A DNA stretch of 64,000 bases from Bemisia tabaci (GCF_918797505.1 NC_092798.1:1005501-1069500), one strand, 5' to 3'. Shown: positions 43,303-54,120, counted from the stretch's first letter. Program-made: numbers and translations. The notes: generated by a model from the sequence alone, not told the origin.

Positions 43303-43647
43303 CAGTGTTCGAAACTCACCTTTGAGTTTCAGGAGCCATGTGGCGCATGAAGCTGGATTTTTAGGGGCCATTGAAGAGTTTTTAGGGGCCAAATTGATTT
43401 TTTTTTCCCATACATCATGGCGCATTTAGTAAAAAGTTAGACGCAAGATATTTTAGTCAAAGAACTAGTAGCTGTAACTTGATGAAATTTTCGGAAAATC
43501 ATCAATCAGGAAAATTATGATTGGGGGGGGGGGGGTTTGTAATTTTTAGGGGCCACCGTTGAGCAGAGATTTCATTTTTTAGGCGCCACGACCGATTCCC
43601 TAGGCGCAATGAATTGGCGCGCTGACGCCTTTGTCTTTCGAGCACTG
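43303..43647. mobile_element. hAT-1 element, complete, 8-bp TSD
   Basis: A 345-bp element with inverted ends CAGTGTTCGAAACTCACC and CTTTCGAGCACTG (consensus right end GAGTTTCGAACACTG). GTACAGTT lies at 43295-43302 and again at 43648-43655. The interior has TTTTTAGGGGCC words and a long G tract near 43524-43535. Confidence 0.9.
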
Positions 43648-43859
43648 GTACAGTTGGACAATTTTTGGATCAGAGATAACTGAGCGGGTAATGTGAACAT
43701 TGAATCACCATTGCTCGTCACGGAGGCTCCTATAATTATGATTTTGACGGTTGGAGCCGTGGAAACTGCGGGCAACTATTAGCGAGTCACCGACCTGACA
43801 TGACGTCCTGACGTAGCGTAGAATTATGATTCTGTGATTTCCATTGTGCGGTGACCTCC

Positions 43860-45030
43860 GAGGCCCCCCATGCTCGCGGCGCAGCGTCCTCCCATTCCCG
43901 GTTTCCCCTTTTTCGCGAGCGGATTCACGGATCGTGATCTGAGCCTCAGGAGCAGCGAGCGCCGCGCTGGAGCACGTGTCTCGGGCCCCGATCATCCTCG
44001 CGCCGAGCGGAAACTTTCCCGCGCCACTTACGCAACGCCCTTGAGTTTCCCGCCAACTCTTGCAGAGACGAGAAGCCGCTTCCTCAGCGGGATCATCGAT
44101 ACAGGACTCGAGGACATTTTCCAGCGGTCGGGACCCACGGTGACTATTGGCCCGAAAAGTCTGGAAATATCACTGATTTTTTTGAAGGCGGTCCGAAGGT
44201 ACTGAAAAGGTGCGGAAATTCCTCGAGAAGGTCCGGAATTTTTTCCTTCATATCACGCGTGTTTTTCAATAAAGCCTGGAAAGTATGAATATCCCTGCGC
44301 GTTGATGCCTAGAGCAGTATTTGCCCGCGAGATCACGATTTTGCAGCCGGTAAATCTTCAAGCCATCCATGCAATTTTGTGTGCAGGTCAATTTTGTCGC
44401 AATTCGAGCGAAAATTTCAAATTTCCGGAATTTTCAGACTTTCGTCGAATGGAGGCACTTACTGGAAAAGTACTGAAATATTTCCGCGGCCCGGGTGAAT
44501 ATCGCAAATCAAAAGGCAAAACGAGATCTAGCAGCTGTTGGTCTGACGATGCACCTTAAAGCACTTACTGCCCGTGGGCTGTGGGGCGGTGTGCCCCCGT
44601 GCCCCCCCCCCCCCCCCCCCCCGGTGACGCATGGCGGCTCACGCTCATGGCGAACTTGTCGGCGCTTGCCCGCGCGCGCGGCCTCACTCGTGTTGATAAG
44701 AGCTGTCCGCAGACCGCAATTGCAATCGGGAATCGAGGAATTGGCGCGCGCTCTCTCTCATATTCCCCAGTTCGGCAACCCGCTAGCCCGCCGCTCGTTC
44801 TCCGCTGGGTGGCGTTAGTCGTTAGTCCTTACTCATTACTCGTTACCTTTAAATCAGTCTCACACTTTCGCATCGCAGCGGTATCGTCATCTGGAATTAT
44901 CGCCGTGATTCATGCTCAGTTCATGATTCTACGAGCCGCAGCCGTGCGCGTTTAAACTCCAAGTGCCGTCGATCCTTCAGCCTTTGTTTCTCGTCAGCTT
45001 CAAGGAGGTCGTGGTTCAATAGACGGTGAA
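43860..45030 (+). promoter_or_regulatory. GC/CpG-rich region, possible promoter or 5' UTR exon
   Basis: Two stretches (43860-44110 and 44560-44960) are conspicuously rich in G, C and CpG in an otherwise AT-rich window, and have no repeat structure apart from a C tract at about 44604-44622. Downstream, AATAGACG followed by GTGAAAAA at about 45026 could be a donor. One possibility is the distal promoter and non-coding first exon of the + strand glycosyltransferase gene, whose own 5' UTR starts with an acceptor at 60697. This is inference only. Confidence 0.25.
44130..44485. mobile_element. M4 MITE remnant
   Basis: Contains AAGGTGCGGAAATTCC, GGTCCGGAATTTTTTCC and AAAAGTACTGAAATATTT in M4 order, interrupted by about 140 bp of unrelated sequence (44250-44390). 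The ends are eroded. Confidence 0.5.
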
Positions 45031-45227
45031 AAAATGTCATTTTCCGAGTCTTAATTCGAAGATCCACTGCTCATTCTGGACGTCCAGAGCGTACTCAGTA
45101 CAGTGCTTCACGCGTGAAAGGATGCCTAAAGTGGACGGGAAAATGACAGAGACGTCATAACGTTAATCGAGCACGTTACGGATGTACGGAAAACGTGCGG
45201 ATTTTCCATGAAAAGGTACGGATTTTA

Positions 45228-45685
45228 AAGATTAGCGGACCAATTTCATGAAATTGATAGACGAAGAAGACAAAAGAGATATGGAGGGATCCTTATTTAC
45301 GGAAGCGGGGGGTTGCACACACTGAGAAAAAACTATGGTTTATAAACCTATTAGAGGTAAATATGGAACACCTATAATAGTCGTAAATAAACTAATGATT
45401 CTCGGTCTGTGAACCATACTAAGGTCTCTGTACCTAATTAAGGTACAGAGACCATAACTAAGGTATATGTGCTATTATTATATGTAGAGGTACTACTATT
45501 AGTGGTGTTCCATATTTACCACTAATAGGTTTATAAGCCATAGTTTTTTCTCAGTGCAGGGCGAAGGAGGCAAGTAACAGAGTAACTAACGGCAACCCAC
45601 GAGAAACTCTATTAGTCCATCGTTATCTCCCTTGGTGTATAGGAACCACCCTTTCAACCAGTAGGATTGCTCCATACCCCATATC
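45228..45685. mobile_element. M2 MITE carrying an M7 insertion
   Basis: M2 sequence runs 45228-45319 and resumes at 45557. It reaches the central TAACTAACGGCAACCCACGA and GTCCATCGTTATCTCCCTT, and is then cut by an M3 element at 45686. Confidence 0.65.
45320..45556. mobile_element. M7 MITE, CACTGAGAAAAA ends
   Basis: A 237-bp element with near-perfect inverted repeats of over 50 bp (CACTGAGAAAAAACTATGGT and TTTTTCTCAGTG). CA flanks each side, possibly a 2-bp duplication. An internal palindrome, GGTCTCTGTACCT/AGGTACAGAGACC, lies around 45431-45461. Confidence 0.8.
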
Positions 45686-45900
45686 AGGGCTGCCACGGTC
45701 AGAGAAAACCGGGAAATGTCAGGGAATTTCAAAAAGTCAGGGAAAACCGGAAAAATGACGAAAATGTCGGGGAAAATTTGTTAAATCACCTTCATTTGCT
45801 TTCTAGAATGGGTTTGAGGTTTGGAAAAAGAAATCTTCCTGAAAACTATTTTCAATTATGCCTTCTTAACCACCCGTCACATCTCCAATAGCCAGGGAAT
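45686..45900. mobile_element. M3 MITE, 3'-truncated
   Basis: Starts CAGGGCTGCCACGGTCAG, continues with GGGAAAACCGGGAAATG and AATTATGCCTTCTTAACCAC, then stops abruptly before the M3 right end. Confidence 0.65.
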
Positions 45901-46652
45901 GAGTCTGTATCAGTAAAACAATGTAGTTCTAGTCGTGACAACGGAAGTTTCCGTGTCGTGATAAACCCACAAAAATACCAGCCAAGTCTCGGGTAGAAAT
46001 ATTCAGAATGGATATTGAAGCGAGGCGTCTTGCGTTATCCGCTCTTCGACGTCCTTTCGACGTCAAGCCAAAAAAAAATAGTATGGATCGGGTTTTTCTA
46101 ATTCCAGTTTCTGGGTTCATAAAAAACAAGTCTGTCGATATAACGTGTCATGATGCAAGAGCCATAATCAATTCCACGCACGAATGTATCCAGGCAGTAC
46201 TCAATCGGCCAAGGGCAAGCGCACATCCATTTGGACTGCATTTTGCATTTTTTGTCGCTGCACTTTACTTTTTTTGGCCCATCTAAAAAAAACACCCATC
46301 TATAAAGGGGATCTAACACCGCTTAGGTTGTTTCTAAAGCTATCCAAAAATACTAGTTCTTTGTCGCAAAATGTAGTTCAATTTTACGATGCAGTAAGTT
46401 TCCAACTCTGGGCACCGGATAACATTGAAGCGCTGGGTGCTAAAAGGGCATTTCTTGGTTGCCGTCTTCCAGAATCTTTGCCAACGTTTCATCCCATTAT
46501 AATTAAAGCAAGTGTATGGACTTCCTTGACACTCTGACTGAATTTTTTTATGACTTTACAATGCCGAAAACGAAAAGTTTGTGAATTCACCCAATCTCTC
46601 TAAAATATAAATCTGTATGTAATGAATGTTCTTCCATTTAGGTAGATCCAGC
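45901..46652. other. no confident gene
   Basis: Unique sequence. A + strand frame at 46008-46286 (92 codons, ATG after AATATTCAGA) looks moderately protein-like but overlaps an equally open - strand frame and shows no family motif or splice context. Confidence 0.35.
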
Positions 46653-46826
46653 AAGTTGGCATCATTGTTTTCTCACCATTCAAACCTCTCCACCAAAGTT
46701 TCCACCACCATCTTTCCCTGATTTCCACCGAAATGTGTCAAGGAAATCAGGGAAATGTCAGGGAATTTCATTTTCTAAATTCTGTGGCAACACTGTTCAA
46801 TGGAGAAAAAACAATGATGCCAACTT
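46653..46826. mobile_element. M6 MITE split by an M3 end
   Basis: AAGTTGGCATCATTGTTTTC (46653) and GAAAAAACAATGATGCCAAC (ending near 46826) are M6 inverted ends. Between them lies the right part of an M3 element ending CTGTGGCAACACTG at about 46795. Confidence 0.6.
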
Positions 46827-47088
46827 GATGGGAGTAAATTTCCTGGGTGCGATTGCACTGGAAGGTCGAAGAAAGAATGCTGTCTCGTGGGACTCATTCA
46901 TTGTTGATGAGTGGTGAAGAGGGGGGCGGAAGGGAGGTTATTCTTAATCTGTGTTGACGGAAATTCCGCACGTGTTCCGACTTATTAATTACTCGGGTCT
47001 TTTGCTCCTCACTCCTCCAGAATAACTGAATATTGATTGCTCTGCTCACGCGGCTGTGGATTGCAAATGGGTAGTGACCATTTTCTAA

Positions 47089-47210
47089 GTTGGCAACACT
47101 TTTTTTGCTCCATTTAAATCCATTGAAAATATCGATTTTAGGCGAGCCAAGCTGCCTCACCAAGGATCTACTGTTTTACATACATTTAAATGGAGGAAAA
47201 AAAAAATGTT
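47089..47210. mobile_element. M6 MITE
   Basis: GTTGGCAACACTTTTTTTGC to GGAGGAAAAAAAAAATG, parallel over its length to 36582-36706, including AATATCGATTTT and TTGTTTTACAT/CTGTTTTACAT. Confidence 0.65.
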
Positions 47211-47274
47211 ATCAACTTTCAAGAATCCCCCACTGCACATGAGGCCGTTCTTAAATCACTTCACTGGCTCAATA

Positions 47275-47438
47275 ACGAGGCGTGAATGAACGATTATCGA
47301 TATTTCCCCATTTGAAGCAACGGTTCAGAATTGATTTTCAAGGTGCTCGTTGCGAACACCCTGTTTATCGATCCTTTTCCATAGGTTTAATTGGTAGATC
47401 AATCGAGTTATCGCAAAACACGCCACACCACGCCACTA
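47275..47438. mobile_element. hAT-2 MITE, diverged
   Basis: The right part matches hAT-2 (GTTGCGAACACCCTGTTTAT, CACGCCACACCACGCCACTA). The left end is degraded. Confidence 0.55.
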
Positions 47439-47559
47439 TTCACTCTCTACACCCTCAGAATTGGCATTATACCAAGATTGTCAGGGCGCTCCTCGTGAGA
47501 GTATTATTGTACAAATGAACAACATTTTTAAAGTTTTTGTTAAAATTGTAAAATTTTCA

Positions 47560-47740
47560 GGCTACGTTACTTTTCTCGCGATTTGCGCATGAATTTTTAC
47601 AATTTTCGAATTTCTTCACTCGCACATACCAGAAAGGTACTGAATTTTTTTGCTTATGAGATACTGACTGTTTTGGAAAGGCACTGAAAAACTACCATAA
47701 CAGTACTTCATATTTGCCAGCTAGTTTTAGGCACCCTATT
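47560..47740. mobile_element. M4 MITE fragment
   Basis: Contains GGTACTGAATTTTTTTGC, TTTTGGAAAGGCACTGAAAA and ends TTTTAGGCACCCT. The left part is unrecognisable. Confidence 0.45.
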
Positions 47741-47754
47741 TATGCGACGCACAA

Positions 47755-48475
47755 GAATCCTGGTATGGAAAGTTGGCAGTTTCAAAAACGCCTTCAATTG
47801 TGGCATGATACCCCACGCATTCCGGAGAGAACGAATAGTTGTATCGTTGCGCCCTAGCGATGCGATGGAAGATTCATATTGAAGTACCCTCTCCGCGCTG
47901 GCCTTGTCGGTTTTCCTTTGCCGCTATTGCAGTTTTGACCGTAAAGATTGAGTGTGCCTAAGCTAGCATTGTAATTAACAAAAGGATAATTTTAATAGAA
48001 GAAGTTGAAAAATGCAAGCAATAAGAAATATAATTAAACAAAAGGAGCTCAAATCAAAAATAAAATACAAGAAAGTTCAGTTACAAATGTGTTTAAAAGG
48101 TTAAATAGAACGGAAACACATCCGAACAAATTACGCGATTATTATTAACTGGAACGAAAGCTACAAACAAAAAAAATTAAGCTATGAGATGCGAGCATGA
48201 CTGTTGCAGCAGCTCATGTGATCAGTCACTCCATTTATCGCATACTCCGCTTTTTATGCGACACGAGATCGAGAATCCCGATATGGAAAGTTAGTAGTTT
48301 TGAAAACGCCTTCAATTACGGCGTGATACCTCACGCATTCCGGAGAGTACGTATAGTTGTATCTTAGCGCCTTAGCAATGCGATGAAAGATTACTCAGGC
48401 TCCACGCTGACCCTGTCGATTTTCCCTTGCCTGCGGCTATTGCAGTTTTGACCGCACAGTTTAAGTGTGCCTAAG
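47755..48475. repeat. R1: two ~200-bp direct repeats
   Basis: 47755-47960 and 48275-48475 share AAAACGCCTTCAATT, CACGCATTCCGGAGAG, TAGTTGTATC and TATTGCAGTTTTGACCG in the same order, separated by about 315 bp of AT-rich DNA. Shorter relatives occur near 58997-59080 and, inverted, near 38600. Confidence 0.65.
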
Positions 48476-48559
48476 GATAATTTTTATTGAAAAATTAAAA
48501 ATAAATAAGCTGTAAGAAATATAACTAAGTAAGAGGAACTCAAAGTAACAATCAACTTT

Positions 48560-48680
48560 TAGGTATCGGAAAAGTACTGAATTTTTTATCCTTACGAGGA
48601 ACCGGATTTTTGGAAAGGTACTGAAAAAGTACTGTAAAAGCACTTAAATTTTGCCAGTCAGTTTTAGTAGACATCCTGAA
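48560..48680. mobile_element. M4 MITE fragment
   Basis: GTATCGGAAAAGTACTGAAT through TTTTGGAAAGGTACTG to CAGTTTTAGTAGACATCCTG. The left half is missing. Confidence 0.5.
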
Positions 48681-48924
48681 TACGATGCGTTCCTTGTGCA
48701 AGAAAGGCAGGTAATTAGCAATGAAAAGGGGGGGGGGGGGAAATGCCACTTATTATTTCAATTTCTTTGCAATAAATGTAAAGAAGAGGCGGCCCTTCAA
48801 TTAGTGAATAGATAGCTTGCGCACAACCCAATTTATTGCAACGTGTGCTATACTTGACGAGTTGGATTTGGAATGTTTTAGTGCATTCACCCTATTCTCT
48901 GAAAACTTTCGACAAGAAAACAAC

Positions 48925-49065
48925 TGGACTTCATTTTGCAATTAGGAACTACGATTTCCGGCGCACCCGTAAAATCACTTGTGTACATAGGGAAAATTAT
49001 GGTAAATACTTTATTTCGAACTGAGCCAAAGATGATAGTTCCGAATTGCAAAATGTAGTCCAAAT
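48925..49065. mobile_element. M5 MITE
   Basis: ACTGGACTTCATTTTGCAAT to GTTCCGAATTGCAAAATGTA plus GTCC. Palindromic, with a CACTTGTGTACATAGGG centre. Confidence 0.65.
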
Positions 49066-49107
49066 ATTGTGTAGCTTAATTCCACATCCTCTTCAGTGGT
49101 CCAATTG

Positions 49108-49240
49108 CACTGCACTTTGCAATTAGGAACTACAATTTTTGGCTCAGTCTAGAAACAACGTATGTACCACTAATTTCCCAATGCACTTACGTGTTTTTAC
49201 AGATCAGCCAGAATTATACAATTTCCGACTCAGTTTAGGA
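49108..49240. mobile_element. M5 MITE, right end eroded
   Basis: CTGCACTTTGCAATTAGGAA on the left, AAACAACGTATG centrally, then CAGCCAGAATTATACAATTT. It lies in tandem with the copy just to the left. Confidence 0.55.
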
Positions 49241-49453
49241 GCAACCTTTGTACCCTTATTTTCCCGGTGCACGCTTTCACCAGCACAACGCAAATTTTCC
49301 ATACCCACTACCACACAGCGCGATTGAAGTAATCTTTAGCTAAAATCAGTGCGCTGGAAGTAAATCTGACAAAAAATCGAGGCTGTCGAAGTAATTTTAA
49401 CAACAAATCAGCGCGGCCACTGCCGGAGTGTGCGTCGTGTTTTGCAGTGTACA

Positions 49454-49730
49454 CAGGGTGTCTACAAGTCCGGAATTTCCGAATAGTATTGAGTTTTGAA
49501 GGGCGGTCCGTAAGTAATGAAAAAGTGCGGAAATTCCGCAAGACTATCCGGAATTTTCGTCATTTTTCTCGCAATTTCAGCGGAAAATTCAAATTTTTGG
49601 AACGTCAAATGAAGGTACCGAAAAAGTACTGAATTTTTCTGTTGAGGAGGTACCGAATTTCTTGGGAATGTACTAAAAAAGTACTCGTTAAGTACTGATT
49701 TTTGGCCAGCCTGTTTTAGTAGACACTCTG
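49454..49730. mobile_element. M4 MITE, complete, 5-bp TSD
   Basis: Ends CAGGGTGTCTACAAG and CTGTTTTAGTAGACACTCTG form the inverted repeat. GTACA stands at 49449-49453 and 49731-49735. 277 bp, no coding capacity. Confidence 0.8.
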
Positions 49731-49766
49731 GTACACCGTTCACCCGTCCGTTTGATATATTTCGCT

Positions 49767-50041
49767 AGCGGACCGATTATTGAAATTAATAGACAAAGCT
49801 ATAGACAAAGAAGACGTAAGGAGTATGGAGCGATCTTATTAGTTGAAATGGGTGGTTCCTATAGACTAAGGGAGAAAATTATGGACTTACTATCGGGTCC
49901 CTCATGGGTTGCCGTTAGTTAGTCTATTACTTATCTTCTTTGTCCATTGCAACCACCCGCTTCCACCAATAGGATCCCTCCGTATCTCTTTTGTCTTCTT
50001 TGTCTATAGCTTTGTCTATCAATTTCAATAATCGGCCTGCT
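49767..50041. mobile_element. M2 MITE, complete
   Basis: A 275-bp palindromic element, AGCGGACCGATTATTGAAAT to TTTCAATAATCGGCCTGCT, with long matching arms (GATAGACAAAG... / ...CTTTGTCTATC) on both sides. A reference copy for the family. Confidence 0.85.
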
Positions 50042-50079
50042 GGTCGTGAACATTCTGCACCTCTGCTGGGCATATGTTT

Positions 50080-50130
50080 TTTACTTATGAGCCAGAGATT
50101 TTAGTTCCTAATTGCAAAATGCAGCCCATT
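50080..50130. mobile_element. M5 fragment
   Basis: Only the right end remains: GAGCCAGAGATTTTAGTTCC then TAATTGCAAAATGCAG. Confidence 0.5.
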
Positions 50131-50398
50131 TCATCTAGCAGACTCTTTTCTGCTTACATAGCGGACCGTGTGGGAAAAAGAGGGAAACATGAGACGCGAA
50201 AAATTTTAGAGAGGTCGTTAATGTAATCGCAGCTGGATGTAGATCGTTTACTCTGAATCCGGGGGAATGCGAGTGCCGATGTGTGCTTGGGTGCTTAGTC
50301 GGAATCCAGCTCTATTTTCGCTTGTTTTATCTTCATTCAAATCCAAGTGAATGCAATGCATGCCATGCCTCGCCGTTTTTGCTCCGCGCCAATTCAAC

Positions 50399-50553
50399 CA
50401 GTCAACGATCCATTATCGATATTTCCCCGTTCTAAAGCCATGCTAAAGAATCGATTATTAACGTGTCCGTTGCCAACACCCTCTTTATCGATCCTTTTCC
50501 GTAGGTTGAAATGGCAGATCAATCTATGTATCGCAAAGCCCGCCACGCCACTG
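50399..50553. mobile_element. hAT-2 MITE
   Basis: Matches 54183-54348, including GAATCGATTATTAACGTGTC, TTATCGATCCTTTTCC and the right end CCCGCCACGCCACTG. The left end is diverged, and no clean duplication is visible. Confidence 0.65.
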
Positions 50554-51742
50554 ACTTGAACCGACCATCGTCATGCTGCGATTTTATTTTACGATTTATG
50601 ATCGCGTCCACTTTCTCTCAGCTTAGTTTAATCGAATCGTTCCATTCGAAAATGACCTACGTATAGAGCTTTCCATCGCTCCAAAAACGACATTCAAAGT
50701 TAAAAGTAATCTAATATACACGATCAATTCTTATTAAATGGACCACGTTTAGCAGAAAGGAACCAAGGCATATCAGCTATTGACAAAATTTAATCGGGCA
50801 ATTTAATTTTTTACAAGAGGAAGTTCGTGCGAATTCTTTCCGAAATTTTAAGGAATTCGCCTCGCACTATGCAGAAAATTCACGGAAATTTGCACCGAAA
50901 TCAGCACCACCGTTTCCATGTAATAAATAAAATTGCCCACTTTTCGGCAATAGCTGGTGTGGCTGGGCTCCTTTTTGCTTAACGGTCTAAATGGTCTATG
51001 GTCCAAGTCTGACTTTGGTAGCGAACCCATTAGTGCATTTTCCTCGGAAAATATACAAAAAGCCAAAACTTCGCTACAGCTAATTGTTAGCTTCCCCACA
51101 ATACTAAGATCATAACATGCCCCCAAAATTTTCAAATATTTAAATACTTGGTTTTTACATAATTTGCGTCCTCCTCGTCTCCCTCATCCTTTCTCGCTGT
51201 TGCTCATTCGAGGAAAAAGGTGCGCAAAATGAAAAAACCAAATTGGACGCGATATAGTAGTCAATCATTTGAAATTTTCCGTGTCGTTAAGCTATCCCAG
51301 GGAGACTATTAGTCAGTAACATTGATGGCAAAATTGAGAAACCACGTATCTCCATTGCAGATTTTCAAATTTCCGCTCCTACTATATTTTCTCGAAGAGC
51401 AACACTGCAACAAGCTAACTTTATAGCTTGACATTATACAGAAAATTCTTCTAACATAGATGAAAATCCAAGGAAGGTTTCAGGGAATTACTCGGTCCAA
51501 ATAACAAATAAAGTATGGCAGGAAGTCTGCAAAGTCGCAAACGGATATACGTGGTTTCGCCTTTCAGCTTTTGATATCAAAGTTGGCTTTTATTTTGAAT
51601 TGGGAATACAAGCCACGATAAACAAACTCCATAGGCGAGTCGCTTTCAATGTAGCGCAATTTGTCTATATTGAAGGGGTCAAGTTTCCTCGTTTCTTTTA
51701 AAACCGTAAAGAACGAAAAGTCCCTACGCACGATCGAGGCTC
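50554..51742. other. no gene seen
   Basis: Unique sequence of about 1.2 kb. Open frames are short and lack family character. Confidence 0.5.
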
Positions 51743-52530
51743 AGCGGGCTGATTGTTGAAATTGGTAAACAAAGAAGACAAATGGAAAATTGAGCGATCC
51801 TATTGGTTGAAAAAGTTTGTTGTTATAGACTAAGGTTTTTTTTTTTTGTTTATTATCGCTTGTTATAGAAACATGTACGTTTTCACTTACAATAAAAGTG
51901 ATAAAATTGAATTTAAGGAACAAGAATTAGTAGGACTATGAGTAACAGAGATTAGCTATGATGAGATGAAATTTACAAGTATAAGAATTACTTAAATCAA
52001 CTCGAATTTACAAGTATAAGAATTACTTAAATCAACTCAATTTACAAGTATAAGAATTACTTAAATCAACTCATATAGACTAAGGTATAGCAAATTATGG
52101 ACTAACTACAGGGTCTCTCGCGGGTTGCCGTTAGTTAGTCTATTATTACCTCTTTGTCAGTGCAACCATCCGTTTCCACCAATAGGATCCCTCTCGTTTT
52201 TGCGTTTCCTCTGAAATTGATAGACAAAGATGACGAACTGAAAATAATGCTATCCTATTGGTAGAAACGGGAAGTTGCTATGGACAAAGGAGATAAGTAA
52301 TAGACGAACCAATAGCAACCTATGAGAGGCCCTACAGTTAGTCCATCATTATCTATCCCCCTTAGTCTATAACAACCACCCGTTTCAACCAATATAGGAT
52401 CGCTGCATACTCCCTATGTCTTCTTTGTCTATCGCTTTGTCTATGAATTTCAATAAAAAGCCTGGTTCAATAAAGAGGTTGTCTTATTTGTCTATAGCTC
52501 TGTCTATCAATTTCAACAATCAGCCTTCAG
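51743..52530. mobile_element. M2 MITE with nested retroposon and second M2
   Basis: The outer M2 starts AGCGGGCTGATTGTTGAAAT and its right end is TCTATCAATTTCAACAATCA near 52525. It contains a retroposon (51836-52073) and, from about 52207 to 52475, another M2 copy. Confidence 0.7.
51836..52073 (-). mobile_element. small retroposon with 34-bp tandem repeats and 12-bp TSD
   Basis: The insertion starts with a T tract (poly(A) on the - strand) and is flanked by TATAGACTAAGG at 51824-51835 and 52074-52085, a 12-bp duplication of M2 sequence. Its other end consists of three near-identical 34-bp units beginning AATTTACAAGTATAAG (51970-52003, 52005-52038, 52039-52072). This is typical of a target-primed short or 5'-truncated retroelement. 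Confidence 0.8.
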
Positions 52531-53086
52531 GCAAGACTCTTGGTCCCATCTGCACTAGAAATGTCACTTGAACCGTGAAATGTATCACACAAGCCCAGAA
52601 ATCCCCCCCCCCCCCCCAGAAAAAAATCAGTTGAAATTGTTGTTTTTACACGATGTTGAATTTCGCCGAAGGTGAAATAACCGGCCCTATGTCAGCCGTG
52701 TCCAAGTGTGGATTTACACATTGTCACTAGGTGTTTATCATGAGTTGATTCCAATTTTGGCCAAGACGGGCATTAGGTGAGCCTGGAAGGATGCGACTAT
52801 TCCACCTCGTGGGAGCCATTTTTGCCTATCCGGTCGAATTGAAGGCGAATCGCTACGGCCGAAGGCGAAGGCGTGAAAAACGGCTGTGTTCTGTGTTCCA
52901 TGAAACTATTTCCAAATTCAGCAAAACATCAACCTCACAACATTTTTAAATGATTTGAACTAGTCTAGGTTTTACTCTGGTTTTACTGGGTAGCCTTCCT
53001 TCAATATTCGAATTTAAAAGTTCATTCTCTACCCACCGAGATCCCCACAAGATATTCTACGGGCACGGTCAGTGGGTCGCATCATA
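52531..53086. other. no gene; C tract
   Basis: C tract at about 52603-52617, and unique sequence otherwise. Confidence 0.45.
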
Positions 53087-53488
53087 CTGCCGTGGTAAGG
53101 AAAAACGCCGTATGAACAGTAAATCCGTCGCCTTTCCCCTGGTAAGGCATAATTTTTGAGAAAAGTTATAAATACCTCCTTTAATTTTTAAAGGGACTAC
53201 ATTTTGCAATCTGGAACTATAAATTCTAGCCCGGTTTAAAAACAACGTATGTGCCATTAGTTCCCCTACGCACATAAGTGTTTTTTCAGATGAGCCAGAA
53301 TTTATAGTTCCAAATTGTCCAAATTTTGAAGGTACTTCAGATCAATCTGTGAGTAAAATTCTCTGAAAAATTGGAAGGAGAATATTTACAAGTTTTCGCA
53401 ATTTCGTTTTCGCAGGGGATTTGTGTTTTCTCTACGGAAGTTTGGCAACGTCTGGAGGTTCATACAGCGTTTTTCCTTGGCGATGCAG
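53087..53488. mobile_element. M1 MITE carrying M5
   Basis: CTGCCGTGGTAAGGAAAAAC to GCGTTTTTCCTTGGCGATGC plus AG. It is longer than usual because an M5 element lies within. Confidence 0.7.
53201..53325. mobile_element. M5 MITE inside M1
   Basis: ACTACATTTTGCAATCTGGA to AATTTATAGTTCCAAATTGT with the central AAACAACGTATG. Confidence 0.65.
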
Positions 53489-53775
53489 TACACGTAGGTA
53501 CGCCTTCAGTCCTGCTGTGGCCAAGAAAAACCACTGCCCCTCGTACGTTTTCCACTGGATTTGCGTTGTTCTTTTCGACGAAGGCACGTTGCGATAGCGA
53601 AGCACGGGCCGCCGCACAGTGGATCGAGTCAATGAGAGAGATCCGACAAAATTTGGAAACTTTAAAAGCTTATAACTCCATTCATGCAAAACTTTGAAGT
53701 CTTGAAAGAGGTTCTACTGGTATCCTCGTGAAATTTACATTCAGAAGCACCCCTTAAAATTTAAAGTGTGACGAT

Positions 53776-54120
53776 TTAAACATCAAAATTTTCAGTTTGA
53801 GTTGAAAACTCCATGTCCAAGCTCGCTGATTGACTGGATCCAATGTGCGCCGACGAGGAAACTGACAGCTCACCCTTAGAACGGGAAAGCTCATTAAGGA
53901 GAATGTTATCTTCGATTCGTACTGACAGCTCCGGCAATTTGGCCAAGTGCAATAATTCCGCGATGTTTTCCGGTGATACGCTCAGGAAACTTTTGAGCGC
54001 TAACAACGGCTTATCGTCGTGGCTGGCGACGCGAACTCGAAAGTAGTTCAAAGGAAAAATCGGAGGGGTTGTTGGGTCCCCGACAAGAACTTGTCGCTCA
54101 AGAGGCCGCCTCCTCTCATT
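53776..54120 (-). CDS. protein-like frame, possible terminal exon or gene fragment
   Basis: A - strand frame open from the M2/hAT-1 boundary leftwards and ending at TAA 53778-53776, roughly 110 codons outside transposon sequence. It looks more protein-like than neighbouring chance frames: FRVRVASHDDKP, FLSVSPENIAELLHLAKLPE, then a Ser-rich tail ending STQTENFDV. A possible acceptor (CTTTGAACTACTTTCGAG) precedes FRVRV at about 54025. No ATG belongs to it except within hAT-2 sequence at 54223-54225, so it would be an internal or last exon of a gene to the right, or a stranded fragment. I do not recognise the family with any certainty. Confidence 0.3.
   Translation of the reverse strand, partial: NERRRPLERQVLVGDPTTPPIFPLNYFRVRVASHDDKPLLALKSFLSVSPENIAELLHLAKLPELSVRIEDNILLNELSRSKGELSVSSSAHIGSSQSASLDMEFSTQTENFDV

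Noticed and set aside
46008..46286. 92-codon + strand frame with reasonable ATG
   Set aside because: Overlapped by an equally open - strand frame, no motif, no splice sites, surrounded by MITEs. Left as unsupported.
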